DNA of 45,442 nt from JAFTYO01 sp045611785 (GCA_045611785.1 JAZKXV010000008.1:1-45442); one strand, 5' to 3'. Counted from the first letter of the stretch, positions 23,607 through 31,546 are shown. Notes: generated by a model from the sequence alone, not told the origin. Made by a program: numbers and translations.

Positions 23607-24755
23607 TTATTTCAACACTGAATTTAGAACCTGATTCTTAAATTCTTCCTTATCAAATCGATAAAGAGATTTATTGGCATTTTTTATAATGCTTTCTCTA
23701 TCAATTAAGCCTTTTTCATAATCGTTTAGAACTTTTGCTAAATCATCACTGTCGCCAACTTTAAACAAAATGCCTGATTTGCCGTTTTCTAAAATTTCAT
23801 CAGGTCCAGATTCACAATCGCTTGAGATAACAAGTGTTTCGCAAATTTGACCTTCAATTAATACAGTTGGCAAACCTTCGTTAAAAGAAGACAACAATAA
23901 TGCTTCAGATTTTTTCATCCAAACAAACGGATTGGCACGATTTCCTAAGAAAAACACTTTATCTGTTAAATCATTATCAACCACCCATTGTTTATAATGT
24001 TCAAGTAAGTTTCCATTACCTAAGAACACCAATTTTTTATCAGTTTTTGTTTGTTCATAAACCTTTTTATAAGCTTTTAAGGCAGTTAAAATATCTTTGT
24101 CTTTATCTACTCTGGCAACATGTAAAAAATATGGCATATATTGGAGCATTTCATCATCTTCAATTTCAGATTTTGTTTTAATATCTTCTATTGCAAACGG
24201 ATTACGCACCACTTTAATTTGGTCTTTTAACAAAGGATATTTTTCAATATATTGTCTTTTGAAACTTTCAGTTAAGCAAACGATTTTATCAAAAGAATTT
24301 AACTTATAGGTCTTAAATTTCTTTTTCTTATAAAAGCGAGCAAAAATACCATGTATCCATGCAACCTTTTTTTGATGTTTTTCAAGAGGGATGTTATAGA
24401 TTTTTGAAGAGCCGTTTTTAAAATCTATCAAACAATTATATGTTGAAAAATCAGGAATATGTTTTTTTATAAAACGAAGCATAAAAAGGTTAAGATTTTG
24501 TTTTATGTAGTATAAAAATTTTGCAAATTTACATTTAGGTTTTTCACTTCCTACCAAGTGCCAAAGTTTAGAAGTATGTAGTTGTTTAACTCTTTTATCT
24601 ATATTATTTAGCATAAAATTATCTTCAACATATCCAGTCCAAATAATTAAAACCTCATCACCGTTTTCAACTAAAGCGTTAACTGCCGATACAAGAACTT
24701 GTTCAACTCCACCGACAATAAAATCTTTTACAAAAAATATAATTTTATTTTTCAT
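23607..24755 (-). CDS. Glycosyltransferase family 4
   Basis: A 382-residue GT-B enzyme. The N-terminal acceptor domain has DFIVGGVEQVLVSAVNALVE. The C-terminal donor domain has YFLHVARVDKDKDILTALKA, LVFLGNGNLLEHYKQWV, VFFLGNRANPF and the GT4 signature SSFNEGLPTVLIEGQ with CESGPDEIL. It adds one sugar to a surface glycan; donor and acceptor are unknown. It heads the minus-strand glycan operon, 117 bp before licD; those 117 bp hold only AT-rich DNA. Confidence 0.93.
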   Translation of the reverse strand: MKNKIIFFVKDFIVGGVEQVLVSAVNALVENGDEVLIIWTGYVEDNFMLNNIDKRVKQLHTSKLWHLVGSEKPKCKFAKFLYYIKQNLNLFMLRFIKKHIPDFSTYNCLIDFKNGSSKIYNIPLEKHQKKVAWIHGIFARFYKKKKFKTYKLNSFDKIVCLTESFKRQYIEKYPLLKDQIKVVRNPFAIEDIKTKSEIEDDEMLQYMPYFLHVARVDKDKDILTALKAYKKVYEQTKTDKKLVFLGNGNLLEHYKQWVVDNDLTDKVFFLGNRANPFVWMKKSEALLLSSFNEGLPTVLIEGQICETLVISSDCESGPDEILENGKSGILFKVGDSDDLAKVLNDYEKGLIDRESIIKNANKSLYRFDKEEFKNQVLNSVLK

Positions 24756-24875
24756 TTAGCCCTCATTTTAAAAAAATTGATCCTCTTGAAACAAAAGAAT
24801 TAATGTATATTTGCATCTATATGTTCTAAATGCAAGCAATTTATATAATAGTTCATATAATAAAATGGATTGATG

Positions 24876-25814
24876 ATGCCGAAAATTTCTGTTGTTTTAC
24901 CGATATATAATGTTGAAAAATATTTAAGGCGCTGTTTAAATAGCCTTTTAAATCAGACATTTACTGATTTTGAAGCCATTTGCGTAAATGATGGCTCTCT
25001 TGATAAATCTTTACACATATTAGAAGAATATGCTTCAAAAGATTTTCGAATAAAAATAGTCACCCAAGAAAACCAAGGGCTTTCGATGGCTCGTAACAAT
25101 GGTTTGAAAATTGCCCAAGGTGATTATATTTATTTTTTGGACTCTGATGATGCAATCCATCCTCAACTTTTAGAAATTGCATATCATTTTGCCTCAAAAT
25201 ATGAGGCAGATATGGTTTGTTTTGGTTTTGAAAAATCTGATGGTGTAGAATATGCTCCTAAAAATATAAATATTGAAAATTTGGATTATGTTGTTACTGA
25301 TAATGCGTTAAAATTAGCGCTATCAAAATCAAAATTTAGAATTCCTTTTAATGTGTGGACCAAGTTTTATAGAAAAGAAATTCTTGATGATATAAGTTTT
25401 ATTAAAGGCATATATTATGAAGATTATCCCCATACCTATGCCGTGTTAGCAAAGAAACCTAAAACAGTGGCAATTAATGCAAAGCTTTATTATTATACTT
25501 TAAATATGCAATCTATTTCGAATCAGAAAATTACGGTTAAGCAACTCAGAGATTTTCATGAAGGTATTAAATATGTTTATGATGCATATAATAAACCGGA
25601 GCTTGCTTGCCAGATGAAAAAAATTAAACAAGGGCTAATGCCTAAACTGCTTAAAACACAATTAAAAAGGTGTAAAACAGCTTCTAATGATATCAAAAAA
25701 GATATGTATAAAACATTTTCTGCAGAGCTAAAAGATTTGTTTGCAAAAGATTTGGTTTCAATGCTTGGGTGTGGCTTTTTTAGATATTTTGCTTATAAAA
25801 AAATTGCTTGCTGA
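24876..25814 (+). CDS. Glycosyltransferase family 2
   Basis: A 312-residue GT-A enzyme. Motifs: PKISVVLPIYNVEKYLRRCL, FEAICVNDGSLDKSLHIL, GLSMARNNGL and the DxD metal site in YIYFLDSDDAIHP. The C-terminal part is helical and basic. ATG codons at 24873 and 24876 are adjacent and there is no clear ribosome site; I chose 24876. TATAAT at 24844-24849 may be its -10 box. Divergent from the GT4 gene, so part of the same glycan block. Confidence 0.9.
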   Translation: MPKISVVLPIYNVEKYLRRCLNSLLNQTFTDFEAICVNDGSLDKSLHILEEYASKDFRIKIVTQENQGLSMARNNGLKIAQGDYIYFLDSDDAIHPQLLEIAYHFASKYEADMVCFGFEKSDGVEYAPKNINIENLDYVVTDNALKLALSKSKFRIPFNVWTKFYRKEILDDISFIKGIYYEDYPHTYAVLAKKPKTVAINAKLYYYTLNMQSISNQKITVKQLRDFHEGIKYVYDAYNKPELACQMKKIKQGLMPKLLKTQLKRCKTASNDIKKDMYKTFSAELKDLFAKDLVSMLGCGFFRYFAYKKIAC

Positions 25815-25853
25815 TAAAAACTTTTATTTTGCTTTTTTAATAAAGGAGGGAAC

Positions 25854-25916
25854 ATGAAAAAAGCTATCATTATATTGGTTTTGGTTTTTGCTGTTGCAAT
25901 AAGTTTGTTGTTTTAA
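25854..25916 (+). CDS. 20-residue hydrophobic mini-protein
   Basis: ATG at 25854 follows a near-perfect AAGGAGGG ribosome site at ideal spacing. The 20 codons give MKKAIIIL, then a run of Val, Leu, Phe, Ala and Ile ending SLLF: a single membrane helix with a basic start. Length and composition resemble small type I toxins of the Ibs kind and other membrane miniproteins. It lies 39 bp after the GT2 gene and 1 bp before a second peptide of the same kind. The strong ribosome site makes translation likely; the function is unknown. Confidence 0.55.
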   Translation: MKKAIIILVLVFAVAISLLF

Positions 25917-25917
25917 A

Positions 25918-25989
25918 ATGAAAATTTGGCATATTTTTGTTGTGTTAATGACACTTATAATTAGTGTATCGTTAATGTTTTTTAATTAA
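25918..25989 (+). CDS. 23-residue hydrophobic mini-protein
   Basis: Begins 1 bp after the stop of the 20-residue peptide and encodes MKIWHIFVVLMTL, then a hydrophobic stretch ending SLMFFN. It shares with its neighbour the MK start, one membrane helix and a Ser-Leu-x-Phe end. It has no ribosome site of its own, so translation would depend on coupling to the first peptide. Followed directly by the promoter of tRNA-fMet. Confidence 0.42.
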   Translation: MKIWHIFVVLMTLIISVSLMFFN

Positions 25990-26004
25990 AGGTAAAAAAA
26001 GTTC

Positions 26005-26033
26005 TTGACAAGCGATAAATTAGAGCGTATATA
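26005..26033 (+). promoter_or_regulatory. Promoter of tRNA-fMet
   Basis: TTGACA (26005-26010), 17-bp spacer, TATATA (26028-26033), 19 bp before the mature 5' end of the tRNA. Confidence 0.85.
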
Positions 26034-26052
26034 GAGCCCAACTTATTGTTAT

Positions 26053-26129
<77 letters not shown>

Positions 26130-26133
26130 TTAA

Positions 26134-26157
26134 AACACCCGTTTAGGGTGTTTTTTT
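26134..26157 (+). terminator. Terminator of tRNA-fMet
   Basis: AACACCC / GGGTGTT stem with loop GTTTA, followed by a T run. Confidence 0.88.
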
Positions 26158-26164
26158 ATGGTAG

Positions 26165-26279
26165 TAAGGATTTGAATAAACGAAAAAGTTGGTTCAGTAC
26201 AAATTTCAGGCAGACGGGAGTATGCCGGTGATAGTTAGCGAAGAAATGCAGTCTAGTGAGCTTGCAGATACAATCCTTA
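26165..26279. repeat. 115-bp element with inverted ends, possible dispersed repeat
   Basis: TAAGGATT (26165-26172) and AATCCTTA (26272-26279) bound a stretch richer in G and C than its flanks. The minus strand is open in one frame for about 40 codons (including LHFFANYHRHTPVCLKF), but I see no start or ribosome site. It lies between the tRNA-fMet terminator and the next gene. A dispersed repeat or a structured RNA is possible. Confidence 0.4.
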
Positions 26280-26284
26280 TAAAC

Positions 26285-27040
26285 TTATTGTCGTTTGTTG
26301 TTACCTTTTTTAGTATAACTATTAAGCAATTTGAAATTGTTTTCTGCTTCTTTTCGTGATTCTAATTTCTGTTGTCTTTCTTTTTTTATCGTTTCAACAG
26401 TTTTTTTACAATACTCAGGTATAGCATTTATTTTTCTATGGATACGATTTTTAATTGAATTAATTTTATTTTGAAAAGCTTTTTTTGTTTGTTCTTTCTT
26501 TTTTTGGCGTAAGAGATGCCGTTTTAAATCTAATTCTTGTTCGCTAGTAACAAATTTGGTTAAAAAATCTCTTACGTTGTCTGCCCCGTAATTCCACTGT
26601 CCATGTTGAGCTATATGAAGAAAATAGCCTACTTCTGATATATTATGAACATTTACATAATAATCTTCTTTAGATATTGATGCAAATTGCTTACCTTCTA
26701 TACTTAAATTTATGCTTGTTTTAGGGGCTACAGGGTGATCATAAGTTTTGCCATAAGAATCATACTCAGGATGACTTGTTATATTAATAATCGCACCTTT
26801 TGATTCTTCGTTATCCTTAGGCAATATAAAATAAAGAGCTTGTATACATTCTCCTTCAAGATTAGACGTAGCATTGGGATGCACATCTTTGACAGGTTTT
26901 GTGTTGAAAGATGAAGCCACATAAAATCCATCAACTTCTTTTACGGAAGTAAAGTGGATATCCTCATTTTTGGGATTATGTTGTTTAAAAATATTTTCGA
27001 TGTTGCTGATAAGTCTATCATCTTCAGTATTTTCTGTCAT
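26285..27040 (-). CDS. Hypothetical protein with basic helical C-terminus
   Basis: A 251-residue soluble protein, not recognised. Residues 1-165 look globular, alpha/beta, acidic to neutral (YFILPKDNEESKGAIINITS, HIAQHGQWNYGADNVRDFL). Residues 170-251 are a Lys/Arg/Glu-rich probable coiled coil (LRQKKKEQTKKAFQNKINSI). No signal peptide. AGGGG precedes the ATG. It lies alone between the 115-bp element and the divergent membrane-protein gene; nothing nearby suggests a function. Confidence 0.6.
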   Translation of the reverse strand: MTENTEDDRLISNIENIFKQHNPKNEDIHFTSVKEVDGFYVASSFNTKPVKDVHPNATSNLEGECIQALYFILPKDNEESKGAIINITSHPEYDSYGKTYDHPVAPKTSINLSIEGKQFASISKEDYYVNVHNISEVGYFLHIAQHGQWNYGADNVRDFLTKFVTSEQELDLKRHLLRQKKKEQTKKAFQNKINSIKNRIHRKINAIPEYCKKTVETIKKERQQKLESRKEAENNFKLLNSYTKKGNNKRQ

Positions 27041-27195
27041 ATCTATTACCCCTGAATAATTTTGTTTATTGTGTCTAATGTTATATCATAATTAGTATTT
27101 TGTCAATAGGATTTGTTATACTAGTATTTTAGTCATTAAAAACACCCGTTCAGTTTTTTAAAAAATTTAATGTTTTGATGCTTATTTGCTCGATG

Positions 27196-27222
27196 TTGAC
27201 ATTTTTAAGCTGATGATATAAC
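27196..27222 (+). promoter_or_regulatory. Promoter of the LysE-like gene
   Basis: TTGACA (27196-27201), then TATAAC (27217-27222) after 15 bp. The spacer is short but both boxes match well. Confidence 0.45.
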
Positions 27223-27259
27223 TATACAAATATTAAACTAAATATCAGATTGAATAAAT

Positions 27260-27985
27260 ATGCAAAACTTGATTATCACATTATTAGCAACAAGCTCTGT
27301 TGACAGTTTGAACCCAATTGGTATTACACAGCAGTTCATTTTGCAAGGAATGGTGAAAAAACCTCGACATATATGGTATTTTATTTTAACAACGGCTGTC
27401 GTTAATATTGTTTTTGGATATATGGTTTACTATGGCATAGTAAAACTTATTGATATGTTTTGGTCCTTCTTATTAAATAAATATGCTCTGTTTATTTTTT
27501 CGTTGGAAACATTATTTGGTATTACCTTGTTTTTATTTAGCATAGGTTGGTTGATTAAAAAGCATGTTTTGAAAAATAAAGGAGATCTTACAAGTTGTGA
27601 TAAGCAAATAGAAGAAGAAAATAATATGAAAGCCAAAATTAAACATGTAACACCTTTGGCTCTTATTAATATTGGTATTATTTCTACAGTTTCAGAATTA
27701 ACATCGGCTGTTCCTTATTTTGCTTTTTTATCGGTTTTGGTTACATATAAATTTTCATTTAGCGTATTAACATTAGTTTTGATATGTTATAATATTATCT
27801 ATATTGCTCCATTTGTTTTTTTATATGTGGTTTATCTGTTGTCTAAGAGAAATTTTGACAAGATATATATTTTTTTTAGAGAAAAATGTAGCAAGATTTT
27901 AGGGTATTCAATTCCATTGTTGCTTTTGCTTATTGCTATCATAATTATATATAATGGGGCGATAAACTTAATGGGCATATTGTAA
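27260..27985 (+). CDS. LysE/GAP-like membrane protein
   Basis: A 241-residue protein with six hydrophobic segments (about 2-20, 40-65, 75-100, 130-150, 160-190 and 215-240). TSSVDSLNPIGITQQF at the start and TSAVPYFAFLSVLV in the middle resemble the paired motifs of the LysE/GAP and CcdA-like superfamily of exporters and electron carriers. No Cys pair is seen in those motifs, which argues against CcdA. The substrate is unknown. The start has no Shine-Dalgarno site (GAATAAAT before ATG). Confidence 0.6.
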   Translation: MQNLIITLLATSSVDSLNPIGITQQFILQGMVKKPRHIWYFILTTAVVNIVFGYMVYYGIVKLIDMFWSFLLNKYALFIFSLETLFGITLFLFSIGWLIKKHVLKNKGDLTSCDKQIEEENNMKAKIKHVTPLALINIGIISTVSELTSAVPYFAFLSVLVTYKFSFSVLTLVLICYNIIYIAPFVFLYVVYLLSKRNFDKIYIFFREKCSKILGYSIPLLLLLIAIIIIYNGAINLMGIL

Positions 27986-28057
27986 TAAATTCGAATATTT
28001 AAGACACTTAAATTTTAGAAAATTTAAAAGTTGAAATTAAATAAATCAAAATATACT

Positions 28058-28088
28058 TAAAAAAACACCTTTTATAGGCGTTTTTTTG
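28058..28088. terminator. Terminator of the GT2 gene ending at 28101
   Basis: On the minus strand AACGCC / GGTGTT with one wobble pair, followed by seven T. It may also stop the convergent LysE-like transcript. Confidence 0.7.
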
Positions 28089-28100
28089 TAAAATAATTTA

Positions 28101-29144
28101 TTAGCATTTCATCAGCTTTTTATATGCTTGAAAAAGCTCTTTATTATAAATATATTCTTTTGCTAAATCGTACATATCTAACTCTTGAAAATATTTATTG
28201 ACTAATGCATCAGCCATCTCAGAAGAAGTTTTTTCATCCATTGTTTGTAAGTAATACAAGCAAAGCTTTAATGCCATATTTACAAAGGATTTTTTTTGTT
28301 GTTCATACATTCCTTTATCTGTTAAAAACTTTTTAAATTCAACAAGAGCTTGACAAGGACTTTCCCAAGACTGATGTTTACTGCCTTGCAAAGATTTAGG
28401 ATTATTTACCCTATAACTAACAAGAGGTTCATCAACTAGCGAAATTCTCTTGGCAGATGCTATGGTAGCATATATGAAAGACAAATCTGTAGTATTTAAG
28501 GTTCCTCCAAAACGAATGTTTAACTGATTTATCAATTGTAAAGAAATTATTTTGTTCCATGTAACAAATGAAAGTGCCTGAAACAAATATTCACCAAAAT
28601 CTGCAACGCTGTTTACTTTATCTCGATATTTAAAAAGTTCCGGACAAACAGCCCATTCCAATTCTCTAAATTGTTTACTAACATTATTATACTCTTTTGC
28701 TCGCCAAGTAACAATATCAGAATTTGTTGCTACAGCTTTTTCATAACCTTTTTTAAGCATATTAAGTTCAAAAAAGTCATCTGCATCAAGAAAAGTAATA
28801 TATTTACCCTTAGCAACCGTAATTCCTGCATTTCTGGTCGCACCTAACCGAAAATTTTGCTGAGATAAAATGGTAATGCGATTATCTTTTGCCGCATATT
28901 GTTTTAATATTTGTAAAGAATTATCTGTAGATCCATCATTAACACAGATGATTTCTATTTCCTTAAGTGTCTGGTTAATAATACTATCAAGCGATTCTTT
29001 TATATATTCTTCAGCATTATATACAGGAACAACCACAGAAATTTTTGGTTTATATGCAATTTTATTCTGAACAACAACTATTGCTTTTGTGTCTTTTTCG
29101 CCATCAGCATTTTTCACACAAATTATCTTATTTTCTGCAGACAT
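28101..29144 (-). CDS. Glycosyltransferase family 2
   Basis: A 347-residue GT-A enzyme. A 30-residue lead is followed by PKISVVVPVYNAEEYIKESL, EIICVNDGSTDNSLQILKQ, GATRNAGITVAKGKYITFLD and the metal site DADDF. The C-terminal third is helical. I chose the ATG at 29144 because AAGGAC lies upstream; an ATG at 29183 would add 13 residues without a ribosome site. Related to the GT2 at 24876 but not close. Divergent from the CYTH gene. Confidence 0.9.
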   Translation of the reverse strand: MSAENKIICVKNADGEKDTKAIVVVQNKIAYKPKISVVVPVYNAEEYIKESLDSIINQTLKEIEIICVNDGSTDNSLQILKQYAAKDNRITILSQQNFRLGATRNAGITVAKGKYITFLDADDFFELNMLKKGYEKAVATNSDIVTWRAKEYNNVSKQFRELEWAVCPELFKYRDKVNSVADFGEYLFQALSFVTWNKIISLQLINQLNIRFGGTLNTTDLSFIYATIASAKRISLVDEPLVSYRVNNPKSLQGSKHQSWESPCQALVEFKKFLTDKGMYEQQKKSFVNMALKLCLYYLQTMDEKTSSEMADALVNKYFQELDMYDLAKEYIYNKELFQAYKKLMKC

Positions 29145-29231
29145 ATTTAGTCCTTTTAAATCAACAATTTTATAAACATACAATGTATTTATACTACATT
29201 TAATTAACTTTGCAAATGTTTATTCTACAAC

Positions 29232-29259
29232 TTGACATCTATCATTTTAGGTATAAAAT
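29232..29259 (+). promoter_or_regulatory. Promoter of the CYTH operon
   Basis: TTGACA (29232-29237), 16-bp spacer, TAAAAT (29254-29259), 30 bp before the start codon. Confidence 0.7.
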
Positions 29260-29288
29260 CAGTTTGTTATTTAACAAAGGAAACAAAA

Positions 29289-29759
29289 ATGGCAAAGGAA
29301 ATTGAACGTAAATTTTTGGTGGTAGGTGATACTTGGCGCAAATTGGCTAAAGGTACACATTATTGTCAGGGTTATCTTAATAGTATTAAAGAACGCACAG
29401 TTCGTATCAGAACAATTGATGATAAAGCTTATTTAACTGTTAAGGGACCTACTGTAGGTGTTACTCGTATGGAATTTGAGTATGAAATACCTTATGACGA
29501 TTGTGTTGAAATGCTTAATCATTTAGCTGAAAAACCAATTATTGAAAAAGCACGTTATAAAATTAAGGCAGATGATTTGGTTTGGGAAATTGATGAGTTT
29601 TTTGGTGTTAACGAGGGCTTAGTTATTGCCGAAGTAGAGCTTAAAAGCGAAGATCAAAAGTTTGTTAAACCTGAATGGATAGGCGAGGAAGTTTCTGGCG
29701 ACCCTAGATATTTCAATTCTAACTTGGTAAATAATCCATATACTACATGGAAAAAATAG
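29289..29759 (+). CDS. CYTH-domain triphosphate tunnel enzyme
   Basis: A 156-residue CYTH (triphosphate tunnel metalloenzyme) protein. The diagnostic EIERKFLV (ExExK) opens it. RTVRIRTIDDKAYLTVKG gives the tunnel Arg and Lys residues, RMEFEYEIP a further strand, then RYKI, WEIDEFFG and VIAEVELKSED, carrying the metal-binding acidic residues. Single-domain bacterial members hydrolyse inorganic triphosphate. AAGGA supports the ATG at 29289. The next gene, 17 bp on, is a divergent relative. Confidence 0.92.
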   Translation: MAKEIERKFLVVGDTWRKLAKGTHYCQGYLNSIKERTVRIRTIDDKAYLTVKGPTVGVTRMEFEYEIPYDDCVEMLNHLAEKPIIEKARYKIKADDLVWEIDEFFGVNEGLVIAEVELKSEDQKFVKPEWIGEEVSGDPRYFNSNLVNNPYTTWKK

Positions 29760-29776
29760 TTTTGGGAGATTAAATA

Positions 29777-30412
29777 ATGACTGATGTTTATGCAAAAAAT
29801 ACGGCAGTGTCAGCAGATGATGCAGCTAAATTGACCCCTCGTGCTGAGTTTAGAGTTTTTGGTAAAAATATTATTGAAAGTGTTAAAGAGCATATGTGGG
29901 AGTGTAAAGCTACATTATATAAAGCTCGCTCTATGCCAGCAGAAACATATATTCTATCTAAAAAAACTAATGAGGCTAATGTAAAAGTTCGTGATGGCTT
30001 ACTTGATATTAAAACAAAAGTGGGGCAAACTGAAGAAGGTTATGAAATTTTTCAACCTCGTGGTAAATTTCAATTTCCAGTTAAAAAAGAAGAATTAGCA
30101 ACAATTTTAGAAAACTTAAAAGTTGAAATAGAATTAAGTAATTCAGAATATACATTTGATGAATTTTGTGAAATGGTTAAAGCTCATAATGATTTAACTT
30201 TGGTAACAGTTGAAAAGAAACGCTATGGATTTTCAGTTAATGGTGTAATTTGTGAATATGCATATGTATGGATGAATGGCGCTTTAATTGAAACAGCTTG
30301 TTGCGAAAGTGAAGATTATGCTTCCATGAAAAGTGCCGTTGAAGCTTTAGGCTTATCTTCAATGGAAAATACCAATTACTTAAAGGCAGCTAAAAAAGTT
30401 GTTGGTTTTTAG
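29777..30412 (+). CDS. Degenerate CYTH-like paralogue
   Basis: A 211-residue protein that follows the CYTH gene and aligns with it in order: AEFRVFG to EIERKF, NVKVRDGLLDIKTKVG to RTVRIRTIDDKAYLTVKG, YEIFQPRGKFQFPVKKEEL to RMEFEYEIPYDDCVEM, and RYGFSVNGVICEYAYVWMNG then ALIETACCESED to the last CYTH block. The ExExK and EVEL acidic positions are changed, so triphosphatase activity is doubtful. It has a longer N-terminus and an extra helical part near 112-140. GGGAG lies before the ATG. It may bind a polyanion or regulate its partner; this reading is from alignment by eye. Confidence 0.65.
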   Translation: MTDVYAKNTAVSADDAAKLTPRAEFRVFGKNIIESVKEHMWECKATLYKARSMPAETYILSKKTNEANVKVRDGLLDIKTKVGQTEEGYEIFQPRGKFQFPVKKEELATILENLKVEIELSNSEYTFDEFCEMVKAHNDLTLVTVEKKRYGFSVNGVICEYAYVWMNGALIETACCESEDYASMKSAVEALGLSSMENTNYLKAAKKVVGF

Positions 30413-30442
30413 TTGTTTTAGTGTATTAAAAAAACATGCTTT

Positions 30443-30473
30443 AAAAAACCACCTATAAAAGGTGGTTTTTTTG
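30443..30473. terminator. Two-way terminator after the CYTH operon
   Basis: AAAAACCACCT / AGGTGGTTTTT with loop ATAAAA and T runs on both strands. Confidence 0.85.
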
Positions 30474-30476
30474 TTT

Positions 30477-30656
30477 TTAACGATACGGAATTGAAAGTAA
30501 TTCTACAATTCTTAATTCTTCTCGGTATAAAATTACCACCCAAAACGCTAAAGCAAAAAGCACAAATGCTACAATCGAGCTATGAAATTTTGAAACAGTG
30601 GGTAATGAGATTTTTATTTTGTTTTCTTTAACATATAAAATAATATTTTGAGTCAA
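30477..30656 (-). CDS. Possible 59-residue single-pass membrane protein
   Basis: An open frame with protein-like composition: a basic start (VKENKIKISLPTVSKF), one membrane helix (SSIVAFVLFALAFWVVILY) and a charged tail (REELRIVELLSIPYR). It would start at TTG 30656, with no clear ribosome site, and ends exactly at the two-way terminator. The clean helix-plus-tail pattern and the fitting terminator argue for a gene; the weak start argues against it. Confidence 0.4.
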   Translation of the reverse strand: MTQNIILYVKENKIKISLPTVSKFHSSIVAFVLFALAFWVVILYREELRIVELLSIPYR

Positions 30657-30801
30657 TGTTGCTTTTTGTTAATTATATTTTTTATATAAACTAGCCTATT
30701 GTTTAGATTAAAAAACCGAAATTGGAACATATTTTATCTATGCAGTTTGATTGCAAAATAACTAATTGTCTTAAACTCATAATCATGAAAGAGAGGAAAA
30801 T

Positions 30802-30981
30802 ATGTTTGATAAAAAAAATCAGTCTACTCACACCAATGAAAACGAAAATGCTACAAGTAGCGCTTATCCAAAAGGTTCTGCAAAAACCAACACATCAAAA
30901 GCTTGTGGTTGTGGCTGCAAAAGTACAGCTCCCGTAGATGAAGAAATTATAGAAATTGAAGAAGAGCGCTTTAACTATTAA
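30802..30981 (+). CDS. 59-residue protein with CGCGC motif
   Basis: ATG at 30802 follows GAGAGGA at good spacing. The protein has a polar Asn/Thr/Ser-rich first half, then KACGCGCKS (three Cys in five residues, near residue 37), and an acidic end rich in Glu and Ile closing in RFNY. The Cys cluster could hold a metal or sense oxidation. It ends 18 bp before the Hsp20 gene, which has its own AAGGAG, so the two are probably one operon. No family recognised. Confidence 0.65.
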   Translation: MFDKKNQSTHTNENENATSSAYPKGSAKTNTSKACGCGCKSTAPVDEEIIEIEEERFNY

Positions 30982-30999
30982 TAATAAAGGAGTAATGTT

Positions 31000-31491
31000 A
31001 TGAATGACGTTGTTGCTTCAAACACAAAAAAACAAGAGCCAACGACAAGTTCTGCACATTCGCACGATTTTCGTAGCTTGTGGAATTATTTTTTTGATTT
31101 TGGTGGCGCAGATATAGGAAACATTGAACCCAAAATTGATATCTCTAATGAAAAGAATGCCGTTAAAATTGTGGCAGAAATGCCGGGCATTAAAGAAGAT
31201 GATATTGATTTAAAAATTTCTGAAGATGGTTATTTAACAATTTCTGGTGAAAAACAAAATGTTACTGAAGAAAATGTTAAAAATAATTATTTTAAGGAGA
31301 TTTCTTATGGCATGTTTAAGCGTACCATTCCATTGCCTTGGGATTTAGATTATGATGCTGCTACAGCAGAATATGAAAATGGAGTGCTTAATTTGTGCAT
31401 ACCAAAGTCGCAAAATGAAAAACAAAAATATAAAAAAATAAGTGTTAAGAAAAAAGATAAAAAAAATAATGAAACAGGTACAAAAAATTAG
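31000..31491 (+). CDS. Small heat-shock protein, Hsp20 family
   Basis: A 163-residue ATP-independent chaperone. The alpha-crystallin domain runs from about residue 42 to 145: KIDISNEKNAVKIVAEMPGI, DIDLKISEDGYLTISGEKQN, then SYGMFKRTIPLPWDLDYDAA and ENGVLNLCIPKS. The polar N-terminal arm and Lys-rich tail are normal. AAGGAG precedes the ATG. The preceding CGCGC peptide is likely co-transcribed. Confidence 0.95.
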   Translation: MNDVVASNTKKQEPTTSSAHSHDFRSLWNYFFDFGGADIGNIEPKIDISNEKNAVKIVAEMPGIKEDDIDLKISEDGYLTISGEKQNVTEENVKNNYFKEISYGMFKRTIPLPWDLDYDAATAEYENGVLNLCIPKSQNEKQKYKKISVKKKDKKNNETGTKN

Positions 31492-31513
31492 GCTTGTTTT
31501 TTGTGGTTTATTG

Positions 31514-31541
31514 AAAAGCTCCTAGATATTAGGAGCTTTTA
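31514..31541 (+). terminator. Terminator of hsp20
   Basis: AAAAGCTCCTA / TAGGAGCTTTT stem with loop GATAT; the T run is short. Confidence 0.7.
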
Positions 31542-31546
31542 CTATA

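Noticed and set aside
25983..26011. Antisense promoter opposing the mini-proteins
   Set aside because: TTGTCA with 17-bp spacing is followed by TAATTA, a poor -10; not enough to call a type I antitoxin RNA.
26160..26284. Second gene on the minus strand within the 115-bp element
   Set aside because: The open frame has no start codon with a ribosome site and runs against the element ends.
30722..30937. 71-codon open frame on the plus strand
   Set aside because: It overlaps in another frame the 59-residue CGCGC gene, which has a real ribosome site and a better composition.
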